From contig JACCGJ010010144.1 in NCBI GenBank assembly GCA_013407085.1, positions 1-64,000 of the forward strand: a stretch of DNA of 64,000 bases. The letters run 5' to 3'. The first letter of the stretch is position 1, and each line of letters begins with the position of its first letter. Of this stretch, positions 37,243-48,339 are shown one piece after another. A program made the translations under genes and the position numbers. The notes below the pieces were generated by a model. It worked only from the letters and a program-made list of their open reading frames with translations. It was not told the DNA's origin and did not search any database. Source of the DNA: Atriophallophorus winterbourni. Taxonomy: Eukaryota; Platyhelminthes; Trematoda; Plagiorchiida; Microphallidae.

Positions 37243-37617
37243 TGCTGCCTTGAACACAGTTCGAAGTACACTACTTATCTCCTTACAATCCTCTGAGGTT
37301 TTTTAATAGTATGTTTAAAAGGGGCGATTCCTACATGTTTTAGCAATGGTCATACAGCCCGAGTTTCTAAATATTTCAAAACGCTTGTGGCTGTGCAATA
37401 TTCCGTACATTTTGCGTTAGACAAAAATTAGATCACATGACAGTATGTACACTTCTCTGAACCACCAAAAACTCTGCGAATAGGAAATATCACGTCCGAT
37501 TAAATATCTAGTATTTAATGTAACATTCCTCAAAAAGTGATTTGGAAAAATACGATAGAATCCTCACTGCGATGCATTGTTAATTCTCTTTGGATAAAAA
37601 GACTTCATAATTATAGA
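37243..37617. other. Nothing seen
   Basis: No feature recognised. Confidence 0.4.
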
Positions 37618-37835
37618 AAACTTAAAACTTGTATGCCACTGTTATATAGTGTTCTTACAGAGAACCACGATGTTTAAATACAGAATCACAGAGTAATTTC
37701 TGGTTTAACTTTGTTTAACGCTTTTTTACTCGCTAAACCTGATCTTACTGTCTCCACGTGATGACGGCAAACAGCCAGGAGCCGGTAGTGGTGTGTAAGG
37801 GATCGGGATGTGAGCACCACAATAGATTTTTCATA
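37618..37835. repeat. Hammerhead-repeat family B, orientation-switched composite
   Basis: 37618-37690 carries family B in - orientation (TTGTATGCCACTGTTATATA, GAACCACGATGTTTAAA). After a short join, 37735-37835 carries its ribozyme end in + orientation (CTTACTGTCTCCAC, GTGATGACGGCAAACAGCC, GTGGTGTGTAAGGG). Both core boxes are mutated (GTGATGA and GGA), so no activity is expected. Confidence 0.7.
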
Positions 37836-38669
37836 ATTATATTTTAATTAATGCAAGTTAGTTGATTGATTAACGTAAGACCAAATCATATTTCCGATTA
37901 AAACAAACACGGGCAGAATAAAAAACATTCAACGGTCTAAGCGAGAATGGGTTACCACCAACGTATAATTATGTGTCCCAAAGTTCCTCGTGAACTTTCG
38001 CGTAAAATTTTCTTGTAATTGACGGTTTGATGCAAGAAATTTATTGTAAAATAAGAAAAGATCACCTCTGATTAATCGGTGATGAAAATGGAATCAATTC
38101 TGTTGAACTTTTCATTCTCCATAAGGCTTGTGTTGTCGATAAATGATAAATTATCTACAATATTCTATATCCTTTTGGAACAAGGAGACAATGACTGCAG
38201 ATCGGATTTCATATATTTATTTGTTTTACAAAATCCTTTCCTAAATATATGCATCAGTAGATTGGGGTACATGATGCTTTTGTACAGGCAATGTTTGTTA
38301 AATTTAAGTATTTTAGGCTGGCAAAAATGTTTTCTTCAGTGTAATTTTTAAGCATCTCTCAGAAGAAGAAGAACTCAAACAAAGCATTATTCGAAAATTT
38401 TCGAAACTTCAGCTTTAAACTAGTTTAAACACAAAACTACGATTTCTATACACATTTCACATAAAAAGAAAAACATATTCTGAGAAAATATATGTGTTAA
38501 TGTGCAACAGAATATGAAATGAGTAATTAGCTTAGACTTAACGCCGAGAGAACGAACAAGAAATGCATGAAAAAATGACGATGAACTTTAGTAAGTAGAG
38601 AATTTAGATGATGTGTCCCAGTAAGGTTATCGGATATGGTGGCGCCTAGACACTTCATCTATTTCCCTC
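37836..38669. other. Nothing seen
   Basis: No gene. A stretch near 38393-38460 resembles 13870-13930 (TTTCGAAA.TTCAGCTT) and may be another unclassified dispersed repeat. Confidence 0.35.
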
Positions 38670-40540
38670 TAGTCAGGTTTTTGGACTTAATTCTAGACAG
38701 AATGATTAGTGCGAGTTGCTTTGTGACGTTCGCCACGGAGATTAGTGCACACAAGTTCAGTACATTTTTCAAGATTTGAACATATACATCTCTGTCTTCT
38801 GACTATGTAGTAATTTAGTCTAAATCGCATAGAGCGGATTTCATAGGTCATTTTGGGGTACTACACATCTAATAAATACGTCATCTGCTTATTTCAACGT
38901 GAAAGTTGATAGCAGATGTGGCATAAATAGACATAAAATCGCTCCTTGGCGCAACCCTTTCTCAGTCAGAAGCAACGCAGAACGTAGTTTGTTCGTTTTA
39001 AATAATTGAGATCTATCGGAGAAGTATCCATATATCGATTTAATTTTATTTTGACTGGCATGTCTCTTGTTTTGAGTAGGTACCTCAGTTGGACACGATA
39101 GACTGGGACGAACACGTTCGCGTAATCCAGAAAACAAGCTTTGGCTGCTTATGATTTGCTATCCAGCTTCTTCAAAATCAAGTATAATGCTTTTTCAATG
39201 AATTTTAATACTAGTGAATAGCATGCTATTGAACGAAACGTTTCTGCAGTTAGCTTGGGGACCGGTGTTCTCCTAATAGTTTTTCAACCATTTTCATTGC
39301 TACACGCAGAATGGCAACGCCTGAAAATAAAAGCTATCTGTTTGGCAATCCATGGTGCACATATCTTAAGTACCATTGAATTTACCCTGCCTGGGCCAGA
39401 GGCTTTGTTCACTTTTAACCTACAAAAAACATCATTTTCAGATATTATGAAATCTGCGTCATCTACTTGTGATCATATAAAAGTTATCTGGTTAATATGT
39501 ACGTGTGTTTCACCACCGAAATCCAGTTTAATCTGATCTAGCGAGCTACTTGGCAACTGGCGCTCATTGTCCTCGCCTCAACCATTACTTAAACCCTTCA
39601 ATAATTGCCAAGTGTCTTTTTCACCTATTAGAGAATTTCATACAGATGATTAAGGCTTTCAATTTTAGATTTTATAACATTAATCAGTTTTATAATCAGT
39701 ACCCTGGTACCGCTGCGGTAAGCTCACGATTTTTGACTCACAAAAGATCCTCAGATCTTTCACAGATCGCTTCAACTGGCAGCAAATGTCGGGATATGAA
39801 GTTAAATATTCTGTGATCTTATCGCATTCGTGCGACACATCACTGTCGGAGAACCCCGAGATGTTGGTTGATGATATGATGGGTTTCAAGCATCAAAATT
39901 GCTCCGATCGCATCGCCTACTGGCGCATAATTTCCCACAGGTTTTATGGCATCACTTTGATTACACAATGGATATTGCCGGAATTTGTGCTCGCGCGTTC
40001 GCATAAAATTGCGTCATATCTGTCACGAAGAAGTAGTCTAGTTGAGCCTTGCTTCTAGTTTCTATATTTGTCAAGGATATGTTTTGCAGGAAAGAATCAA
40101 CTATTCTATTAAGGCAGCACCCATTAAAAAGACGACTGAAAAAGTCATGATTGTGCGAAATAGAGCAGTTAGAAAGAATATAACTATTGATGAAAATTAG
40201 GGATTTATAAGAAACAAAAAAGAGCGGTTTACACTGAATTGATAAAAAAGGTTATTGTTTTTATAAGTAAAAAGTACTTTCGGGTTAAGATACCAATGTT
40301 TTTATTATAACTACTCTCCCTACCACCACGATTACTTGAATGACTTTGCCGATCAAAACGGAATTCATTGAATTCGGTAATGGAAGTCAAACATTGATCA
40401 ATTTCAGTTTGAAGCAACGACTTTTGAAACATAAACACGCCACATCGTAAATCATTTGAGCTATTCAATTTCGAATAAGCCTCATGGAATTTGCCCCACA
40501 ATTAACGAATATTGCATGAAAGCACGATAGGAAAGGACAT
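38670..40540 (-). pseudogene. APE-type LINE ORF2 relic
   Basis: Leftward: endonuclease entry NIRSLWGKFHEAYSKLNSSN (about 40530-40470), TEFNEFRFDRQSH followed by an RGG motif (about 40360-40310), a linker (SDVSHECDKITEYL near 39850), an RT entry block with KFNG after a GP-like motif near 39390, and RT block GLRQGAILCLFMPHLL then ADDVF near 38880. Stops and frameshifts throughout. Clade unclear: the DRxS-RGG style differs from the CR1-like copies. Confidence 0.6.
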
Positions 40541-41281
40541 TTTGTTTATTACTGTTTTTCCAAGAGCAATCTTCCACTCCGTGCGCTGTTTCCTGCCGAC
40601 TTACCGACTTTCTGGTTGGTTTGGAATGTATTTGAAAAACGACTTCAGTCCATGCAATTTCTGATAACATTAATATTTTAAAAATATTTTCATCAAGTGC
40701 GTGTTTTGATGCATTGTCCATCATCACTGAGTGAATAAAACAATGTTGATATCTATTTGAAGTACTAATAATAATTCCAGTAATTTTTAATATAGCAAGG
40801 TCAATTCAAGTGCCGTGCAACGTTCTTTATTTTTTAACAGGTGAAATCGTTTTGCTTAATACATTCATGATCTTACATTTGTTAATGTTAAATGCATGTT
40901 TATTATTCAACGACCAAATTCAAATAGAACCAACAGCATGAATTACTGCTTTTTTTAATTCGTGCGCCAAATTCGGAAACTGGCACATAGGAAATTTGAA
41001 ACTAACGAATCATTCAGCAAATATTTAAAATTTTCAAGAGGTGCAAACACGAAATTCATTATAGACAATTTACTTGTAAATATATATCACGAGATATTAT
41101 CACGAGATATGTATAAAACAGATTTCATTGCTGAATTCAGTGTCGTGTTGCGAAATAAAAACAAACTGTATCGTAAAACTTTATTTTATGGCATATTTAT
41201 AGCTTTCGCAGTTAATCAGTCTACCGCTGTATCACGGAGTTGAGTCCTGTACCCTGGTGAAGGAAACCACAAACCTAGCAG
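40541..41281. other. No supported gene; one open frame
   Basis: An open + frame at 40962-41243 (RGANTKFIIDNLLVNIYHEI) has protein-like composition but no convincing splice sites and no recognised domain. Confidence 0.35.
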
Positions 41282-41416
41282 GAATCTATCAGAAATTTGA
41301 GGTCGAAATTACAAAGGAAATGAAGATGGATTTAGTTGAGAAACTGCCGCTGTTAGCTGCCTCTTTTCCCTCGTACACTTTTACGTGGAGCGATTTGCCG
41401 AATCATCCACATTACG
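41282..41416 (+). CDS. Host exon (chain exon 6), unknown protein
   Basis: Acceptor CACAAACCTAGCAG|GA, donor TTACG|GTTTGT. 135 nt, phase 1 to 1, open. The peptide is amphipathic and helical at first (VEITKEMKMDLVEKLPLLAA), then aromatic and proline-rich (PSYTFTWSDLPNHP). Phase agrees with 31248-31479 and with 45163-45282. The donor is the weakest point. Confidence 0.5.
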
Positions 41417-43339
41417 GTTTGTCGCAAACGTTGTCATATTTTGTTATAATTATTAAAATGCTAATAGAGATCACATTGCGTTTAACGATCTATGGTAATC
41501 GAAGTCGATAGGGTTGTTGGAAGTTTAAATATTTAATAATATGAAAATCGGAGTGAACAAGTCATACAACGGTGATTTAAAGCTTATCATCCTTACTCAG
41601 CTTTCCGTTTTTCGGAGAATGAAAAACGAATCCACTATTGTGATTGATCTTAGTGTTCTCATATTCATATTTATTTAAATAGCTATGTTGTTTTTGCATC
41701 TAAAGAAATGATGCATTTAAATTCTGTGAGTTATTAGGAGGAGAGTGGTAACATATAATTATTTACCATGATTTTTTTGATTATCAGTGGATCAAAAGTC
41801 AAAAACTAGTTTCCCGAAATATCAATGTTTCAATGCGCGCTGAAATGAATATGCACTTCATCCAACAGACAAATAGCGGCAACGAAAACCCGTATGCGAA
41901 TTGTAGATGCGGGGATATGATTACTATTATAGTTGGTCGTTTAAAAGCGTTTTGAGCTCTTGAGACAGAATCACATTGGGAATCTGCATGTAAGCATTAT
42001 AGCTTGTTTAGCGATTGTAAAATAAACTGTGGCTTCAATGTCAAATCTTCCTTACCCAATTACCACTGTCTCAATGCTCGCTGAACGGAAACTTTACTGT
42101 CTCTGTCAGAAGGGAAAAAAGTTAGAAATCGTTGGTTGTATTTATGCTAGGAGTTTGTGAGTCAGAAGAAAGTTAAATAGCGAAACAATTCTGTATTTCC
42201 TACTAGAAAAAGCAAATGATCTTTTAACCGGATAATAATGGTTACCGAATAAATATAATGCAGGGTGCAGTAGCCTTTTTGATGTTTTCCAAAACCTGAT
42301 ATCAATGAACTTGGAACTTTCGAAATCAAAGTAGATGGCAGAACCACCGCAATTTCTTTCAAAATGATATGGCGGTGGAGCTCATCCGATTCAATAGGTT
42401 TTGCCAAATCTAAACTGCTGTGCTTGGAATTATATCTTCTCGATATTGCTTAGCTTTTATTGATTGATTAATGTGTTGAATACCATGAATCGAATAGCTC
42501 TTAAATGCGGCAAGCTTTGCATTTGCAACGTGTTCAATTTCATACAAACTGAAATGATTTTTTCTCGGTTCACATTAATGAGATGAGTGACCTCTGACTG
42601 TGCCGTTGAATAACACGTTGGTATTCGTATATGCTGGTGTCTAACTGACATACCAATTATCACAAACGGAACACAATTCAACGAATGACGGTCAGTGTAT
42701 CCTGAAAAGCTGGCGGATTTCTCGCTCCTGCAGCCGTTTCGCTTACGAAGCTAAGGTGAAGGAAAAAATGATTCTCGTGGTGATCCTCGGGATTGGTTAG
42801 AAACAAGATGTGCCAATTTCGTTTCATTTTCTCCTACGCGGCTAATTTGTTGAGCGCCTGAAACGAGTGATAAAGTTTCTCGGGTGCTCGATCATTTGAT
42901 ATAACTTGAATAGGTATTTTACTTCTTCGTTCTTGATTTGGTGTAAACTAAAACCAGTCTTCTCAATGTAGGAGCGGTTTGACTCATCCTCGCATGTGTT
43001 GCGCCAAACGCTCCTATTTAATTTAAAACATTTGATGCACCCTGCCGTGAAACGTTTCTCTTAGCCACACTTTCAGGTCATCCGACCTTGTCCTCTTCGT
43101 ATATTAAATAGTATTTTAAAACTCATTTAATTATTCACTAAATTTCGTAGCTTCTATCCGACTGACGGATAATTTTCATTGCAAAACTTGAGTTTGTTGC
43201 AAATGCGGTAATGCGACACATTTAGGTCTTTGCAATACGGCTTCGAATGAGAAATGTTTATTGGCATACTCTTTGAGTGTTCCATCTAAAATATAAAATA
43301 TCAATTCTATTTATATAAAAAAATTGGTCTGACTATACA
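41417..43339. other. Probable intron, nothing else seen
   Basis: About 1.9 kb without a recognised gene, RNA or repeat. Confidence 0.4.
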
Positions 43340-43530
43340 AGATTATACTTGAATGCCACTTTTGCGTATTTTTCGGACGAGGAAACACGATGTTCAAACA
43401 CAAAATCACATAGTGATTCGTGGTCAAGCACTCAAGGCGCTTATGGAAGGCCAAGGTGATGTGTTGCTCACATCCCCCGAAATCACACTCCACTACCGGT
43501 TTCTGGTTCCCTCCGAAAGTTCGGGAAATG
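43340..43530 (-). repeat. Hammerhead-repeat family B, degenerate copy
   Basis: Minus-oriented unit: ACTTGAATGCCACTTTT, GATGTTCAAACACA, CTCAAGGCGCTTATGGA, GATGTGTTGCTCACATCCCC, CACTACCGGTTTCTGG. The first core box (CTGATGA) is lost. A further stretch at 43530-43560 repeats the AATGTGAGCAACACATCA segment in the opposite orientation. Confidence 0.7.
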
Positions 43531-43659
43531 TGAGCAACACATCATTTTGGGCAGACTATAGGTATTCATGCAAGACGCTCGCATTCATGTTCACTTCCCG
43601 CTTGAGAGCATATAAACAAATGTCTTCCCGAAAGCATTTCAGCTCATAAGTGATACTAC

Positions 43660-43909
43660 ACTATATGGGGTTCGTACAACGAACCACGAAGTTCTGACAC
43701 AGAATCACAAAATGATTCTTCGTCAAAGCACTCAAGGCGCTTATGGATGACCAAATTAATGTGTTGCTCACATCCCCATCCCTTACACACCATACCGGTT
43801 TCAGGCTGTGTGCCTTCGTCAGGTGGAGACAGTAAGATCATTTTCAGTGAGCCTTGAAACAGTGGTAAAGTGGTAAACAAAGTTATGCTTGTATGCCACT
43901 GTTATATAG
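43660..43909 (-). repeat. Hammerhead-repeat family B, full unit with intact core
   Basis: Complete - strand unit. Ribozyme on the - strand: CTGACGA (43822-43816), stem II AGGC/GCCT with loop ACACA, GAA (43802-43800), minimal stem III, and cleavage triplet GTA (ending 43793). Stem I pairs CACC with GGTG, with one bulged base. CTGANGA accepts any base at the fourth-from-core position, so CTGACGA is canonical. This is the best-formed core of family B here. It is joined head-to-head to the + unit at 43908. Confidence 0.75.
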
Positions 43910-44212
43910 GCAAACAGCCTTAAACAGGTAGTAGTGTGTATGAGATGGGGGTGTGAGCAACACATTAATTTGGTCACCCATAAGCGCCTTGATTGCTTTG
44001 ACCAAGAATCGCTTTGTGATTCTGTGTCTGAACATCGTGGTTCGTTGTACGAACCCTATATAACAGTGGCATGCAAGCCTAGCTTTCTTTACCACTTTAC
44101 CACTGTTCCAAGGCTCACTGAACCTAATCTTACTGTCTCCACCTGACGATGGCAAACAGCCTGAAACCGGAGGTGGTGTGTAAGGGATGGGGATGTGAGC
44201 AACACATTACTT
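43908..44212 (+). repeat. Hammerhead-repeat family B, full unit, + orientation
   Basis: Unit runs from a ribozyme end (about 43908-43940) to the next ribozyme end at 44143-44190, a 242-bp period measured on the TGTGTA motif (43935 and 44177). Second core: CTGACGA (44143-44149), GGC/GCC with loop AAACA, GAA (44163-44165). The conserved U before the cleavage site is A here (CCGGAG), so it is predicted inactive. With 43660-43909 it forms a large inverted repeat. Confidence 0.75.
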
Positions 44213-44215
44213 TAA

Positions 44216-45162
44216 TAATACTCTAGTATACAATCAGGAGAGAATTGAAAGGAATAATTTTTAAGTGAAATTTTTTGATTGGATAAAGTTAACAATTGTG
44301 TGAGGCAATTGACGTTAAGACCAAGAACCAAAAGTTCAAGAAATGTGAATGCCTCGCAAATTATATGTGGCTAAATAAACCAGATAAAGATGAATGCAAT
44401 TAGATGAACTGAGTTAAAATTCAATCAAACCCAAATAAAAGGTTGCTTGTTTGTGGTTCTTCTTTCAACAGCAAAGATGGGTGCAAACAGGATTTATTTC
44501 TTAACTGAAATGGATGCTGAAAATGCAATCATTTTAAAAAGAAACTCAATAATTTACGCACTCAACGTAAATAAGTCGAATCGATTTCTCAAAAGTATTT
44601 CGGGTAACGCGATGTACAAACAATGAGGTCAGACTAAAGGACTTCTGTACTACGCAACTGGAGTTCAGCCACGACCTAAACGATCATCTGGAGAACAAGA
44701 GCGAATCTAACGTAGCTTTTAATTCATGGGACAGCTTAGTTCAGTCGAAAATTGGAAAATGAACACGGTAGACCCAAGATTAACAAGTTTCTGCTGATTA
44801 GAAAATGCACAACACGAGCTTTATAATATTCACACTCGTGTCGCTCGCTGGAGCGAAAATTAACAAACATTCACAAAACCATGTTCAAAGAGTCTGATCG
44901 ACCTCATCAATGATATTGAACATTGGATTGTTATTGTGGGTAAATTTCTGCCGAAAATCCATATTATACAACGTGAAAATATGGTTTCTTTCTACGAACG
45001 GCATTGCTTACTTCAATCACTACAACATAATTTAACACCACTCGTGGACGAGTGCTTTCTCTTCTATGGATTCCGTAGCTGTTTAAATCAAACCCTTCAC
45101 CTTCTTTTGTGGATTCGTGGATATATTGGACATGAAACAATAACACCAACCTTCCATTTCAG
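44216..45162. other. Probable intron, nothing else seen
   Basis: No feature recognised. Open frames around 44936-45193 (+) have no splice or domain support beyond the exon starting at 45163. Confidence 0.4.
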
Positions 45163-45282
45163 AGGTATTTTTCACCGAAGGTGTCGAACGTAGATCAAGT
45201 ACGTTACTTAAAGTATTCATGAAACTTGTGTACTTTGAGAAAATATATATTGCATCTTATTTCACAGTGATCCTCTTTGATA
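45163..45282 (+). CDS. Host exon (chain exon 7), unknown protein
   Basis: Acceptor CCTTCCATTTCAG|AG and donor TTTGATA|GTAAGT, both strong. 120 nt, phase 1 to 1, open in that frame. The peptide is hydrophobic and helical (VFFTEGVERRSSTLLKVFMK, then IASYFTVILFD). Phase links it to 41282-41416 and 54910-55016. Confidence 0.55.
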
Positions 45283-45461
45283 GTAAGTATTTGCTTTCAA
45301 ATAATATCGGAGAAGAAAGCGAACAGTGTAAACCGGTAAGTAAATTAATAATTGCCACGTTTGTTATAAATATGCATAGTATTTCTGAAAATTGATGATA
45401 GAAAAGGTTAGCTGAAGCAATGATTGGTTTGAGGTGGTCTCGCGAATATAGTTGAATAAAT

Positions 45462-46400
45462 GTTGTTGTTCAACTCTATCAGTTAACATCAACCATGGAT
45501 GTATTTCAAAAGTGCATGATGCAAACTTACCCCAGAGACGTTCAAATGAGAAAACAGTCCAGTTCATGGAAAACAATCTCTCTCGCGCCACTCACATTGA
45601 TACGCAGTACTCTGAAGATTGGCGGCAGTAGCAAGCTGACCGCGTGATAAACGATCAGCAGTCGAGAGTAATAACTGCGCTTCCACAGCTAACATATGAC
45701 GTTTCACACTAAAGTGAGTTGTCAAGACCAAGTTCTCTCCAAATCTTATGTTCGAGGTAAAGAGCTTTTATACCTAAAATGCTTATTTGAATACATTTCC
45801 ATCGCATACATCCCTCGACTGGTTTCCTACCGTTTATACTCATCAGGTATGGGTAGTAAGAACGGGATCCGCATGCGATGGAAACAGTGGAAAAATGGAA
45901 AGCAAGTTGCGCTTGTGTGCCACTGTTGGATAAGTTTGGTACAACCAACATGTTTAATCGCATATGCTCAAGCAGGGACTAAACTCATGATCTTGAAAAG
46001 AATGCTCATTTGCATGCAGTTACAACACACACAACAACCGGCGTCGTGATGTACGAGCTCATTAGGTAAGGACAATGAAGTCACGGTCCGTGTATGCCAC
46101 TGCTGATTTGTGATTTGAGAGGTTGGCAGATCCAAACTTATCCAACAGTGGAATATAAGCGCAACTTGTTAGATTTTATATCATACAAACCTTTTCGTAT
46201 CGCAAGTGACGTCTGCTTAAATGCTGACTTCTTGATTTCAACTAACCATGGTGCTTATTGTATAGGAATCAGGTTCCATCCTGTACATTCTTACCATGTA
46301 TATGAGTCGACTTTCCTGAGAGAGAAACGCAAATCAGCTTGCAGTATTTTTATAATACTCGCTCTATCATAATTCGGAAATATTGAGGTTAGAATGTGTA
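45462..46400 (-). mobile_element. RTE-like 3' end, split by a nested insertion
   Basis: 45462-45772 aligns with 17168-17480 and 28431-28740 (TGTTGTTGTT, ATCAACCATGGATGT, AACAGTCC, CCAAGTTCTCTCC, AGAGCTTTTATA). The match resumes at 46174 (TTTTATATCATACAAACCTT, CGTATCGCAAGTG) and fades near 46400. The gap is filled by the family A element at 45773-46173. Much more diverged than the 17-kb copy, so an old insertion. Confidence 0.7.
45773..46173 (-). mobile_element. Hammerhead family A element nested in RTE, with 7-bp TSD
   Basis: Bounded by TTTTATA at 45766-45772 and 46174-46180, a clean target-site duplication. Minus-oriented tandem units have a 219-bp period (core at 45839 and again at 46058). 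First core: CTGATGA (45846-45840), GAA (45826-45824), short stem III, triplet GTC (ending 45817), with a weak stem II. The second core reads CTAATGA...GAC and is degenerate. The right end (about 46130-46173) carries a piece in the opposite orientation (AAACTTATCCAACAGTGGAA). Confidence 0.75.
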
Positions 46401-47404
46401 GAATTATTATCGCCTTTCATCGTATGTAGCCAATAATTTTCCATAAGAACGGATCGCAAGGCAGATGAACCCGTTAAAAATAACAACAAGATGTTTCGCA
46501 AAACGTTTTGAGATCTCGCATATTAGCTCAACATTCTAATCGAACGAGACGAGTTCACAGCACAATATGTTCAGATGTACGTCGCAGACTAAACTCAAAT
46601 AAAAATGTGAGAAGATCCGTAGAATGATGAAGATTTTACATAATTTGTGCGGATATTCGATAACGAATACCGTGTACTACATATTGTGAAAGTGGAAAAT
46701 AGTAATGTGAATGAAAACCTTATAAAGCTGAAGAAGCAGCAATCGTGAGGCGCGCTTTTATCTCTTTTAAAGTAAATAAAAATTACTAATTTTCCTTCAT
46801 TTTTTTCACAAAGATCATCGAGTATCTGCAATCAAAGCTTCCTACATACCATCCGAGTTGCACGGTGCATGAAAGAATGGTGCTCAAACTGACTTTCAAT
46901 AAACCGCAGTTACCATGGTACAGTTCGGTGCAATTGAGGGCGCTACTGAAAAATGTGTCAAATTCGCCGATTAAAAACGTTCGGTTTGTTATTAAGCCGA
47001 AAACGTTCAATGTATCTCCCTGATTTGCAAGATTGTGTACCTCTTGTTTCATGCAAATGTTAACAGAACGTAACCTGGAACAACTTCTTGTTTCTAAAAG
47101 TCAATCAGTTCTACAAATTAGAGGGTGATTATAAAAGCAAAGATTGTAAAAGTAAATTTGAGTACGACAGATAAAAATCCGTTGGGAACAGATATGAGGA
47201 GTCGTATAACGACTGACAGAGCTCCCAAGCAACAGCATGAAAGAAACATTGATTTTCATCAAACAACACGATGGCCTGGCTCATTCCGCAAAATGTAAAA
47301 TAAATTAATAGATAATCGTAATCTTAAGACAAAACCTGTCAAATTGTACCAAGTTTAAAGTCCTGATTGTATCGTTGGAAACTCATCTTGATTTTCAAAA
47401 ACTT
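46401..47404. other. Nothing seen
   Basis: No gene or repeat recognised. Confidence 0.4.
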
Positions 47405-47775
47405 TTACAAAATATCTATTGGAATAAGTTTAGGACCGATCGTGTATTCATAATCCAAAGAAATTTGAGTGCAATCGGTTAGAACAGTTTTTGGGTAACG
47501 TTTAACTTCAAAAACACAAACTTCGTCAGTCCAAGTGTGACAGTCAGGACAGGGAACATGATTAAGTAGCAATCCACCCACCACCACAGCGAGGCGTACT
47601 ATAGGCTGTTTAGCGGTAAGGTCAAATACGTGGTGGTGGGTTGACTACTAATAATCAATCATGTTCCCTGTCCTGACTATCACCCTTGGTCTGACGAAGC
47701 TTCTGTGTCAAAAATGAAACGTTACTCAAAAACTGCTCTAACCGAATTCCCTCAAATTTCATTGCATTAAACAAA
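47405..47775. repeat. Penelope LTR inverted pair (palindrome)
   Basis: The left arm (47405-47583, - orientation) and the right arm (47600-47775, + orientation) are inverted copies of the same LTR core seen at 49304-49619 and 51039-51356, meeting around CACCACCACAGCGAGGCG. The left arm includes the start of the N-terminal ORF (MNTRSV, soon stopped). The hammerhead cores are damaged: the left arm has TAA for GAA, and the right arm (CTGACGA at 47691-47697) has a weakened stem II. No element body lies between the arms. Confidence 0.75.
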
Positions 47776-47835
47776 ATATTTGTGATAAATAAATAAGAGA
47801 TGAGTGAAAAATGAGTAAACAGCTTCACTCTTGTT

Positions 47836-47841
47836 TATTTA
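47836..47841 (-). terminator. Polyadenylation signal AATAAA
   Basis: AATAAA on the - strand about 165 nt downstream of the stop codon of the exon at 48265-48004, a suitable distance and orientation for its 3' UTR. Confidence 0.5.
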
Positions 47842-48003
47842 CAAAAGTCGAAAGGGGAAAATTGTTTCTTTATAGTCATCGATCGGAACACAGAGGTTTT
47901 TAATAAAAACGCCGGTAGTTCAAATGAGGCACTTTGTCGATAAAATGAAAACGGAAGCGATGAGCGAATTGGCAAAACAGCACTGAATGCGAGTAACCAA
48001 TTG

Positions 48004-48265
48004 CTATGACAATTTCATTTTTTCTGAGCGGAAACCAGAGATCAAGCAGAACACCACGCCGGAGATCAAAGCCAGCACCATCAGCACACCACCAGTCACA
48101 CCTCCGCGAATCGAGTAGCTGTCGATAGGAGAATAGTCATGTGATTTTCTATTTACGCGTTTGGTCACGAATACAGCGCTTATCCTATATTGAATTTTTA
48201 CTTGCACAAGTCCAAAGGAACTGCATCTAATTATATGGGAAAGAGCGAGGGCGAGTGACTGTTGG
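48004..48265 (-). CDS. Terminal exon of a single-pass membrane protein
   Basis: On the - strand a TAAC-rich, T-rich tract ends TTTTCAG| at 48266, followed by 86 open codons and a stop. The peptide has a basic extracellular-type stretch (YRISAVFVTKRVNRKSHDY), then a clear transmembrane segment (GGVLMVLALISGVVFCLISG), then a short basic tail ending KMKLS. Phase 2 start. More GC-rich than the surroundings. AATAAA follows at 47841. Layout suggests the C-terminus of a type I receptor or adhesion protein, which I cannot name. It lies antisense inside an intron of the + strand exon chain and immediately beside Penelope DNA. Confidence 0.55.
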
Positions 48266-48339
48266 CTGAAAATTAGTTAGTTAGTTAGCGTCGGGCGGAT
48301 ACAACTCGTTAGCCCTGGAGGGTAGTCCATTTTTGGCAA

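Noticed and set aside
37757..37782. Hammerhead core at the end of the 37.7-kb family B composite
   Set aside because: As a ribozyme: the first core base is G instead of C and GAA is GGA. Kept only as a repeat remnant.
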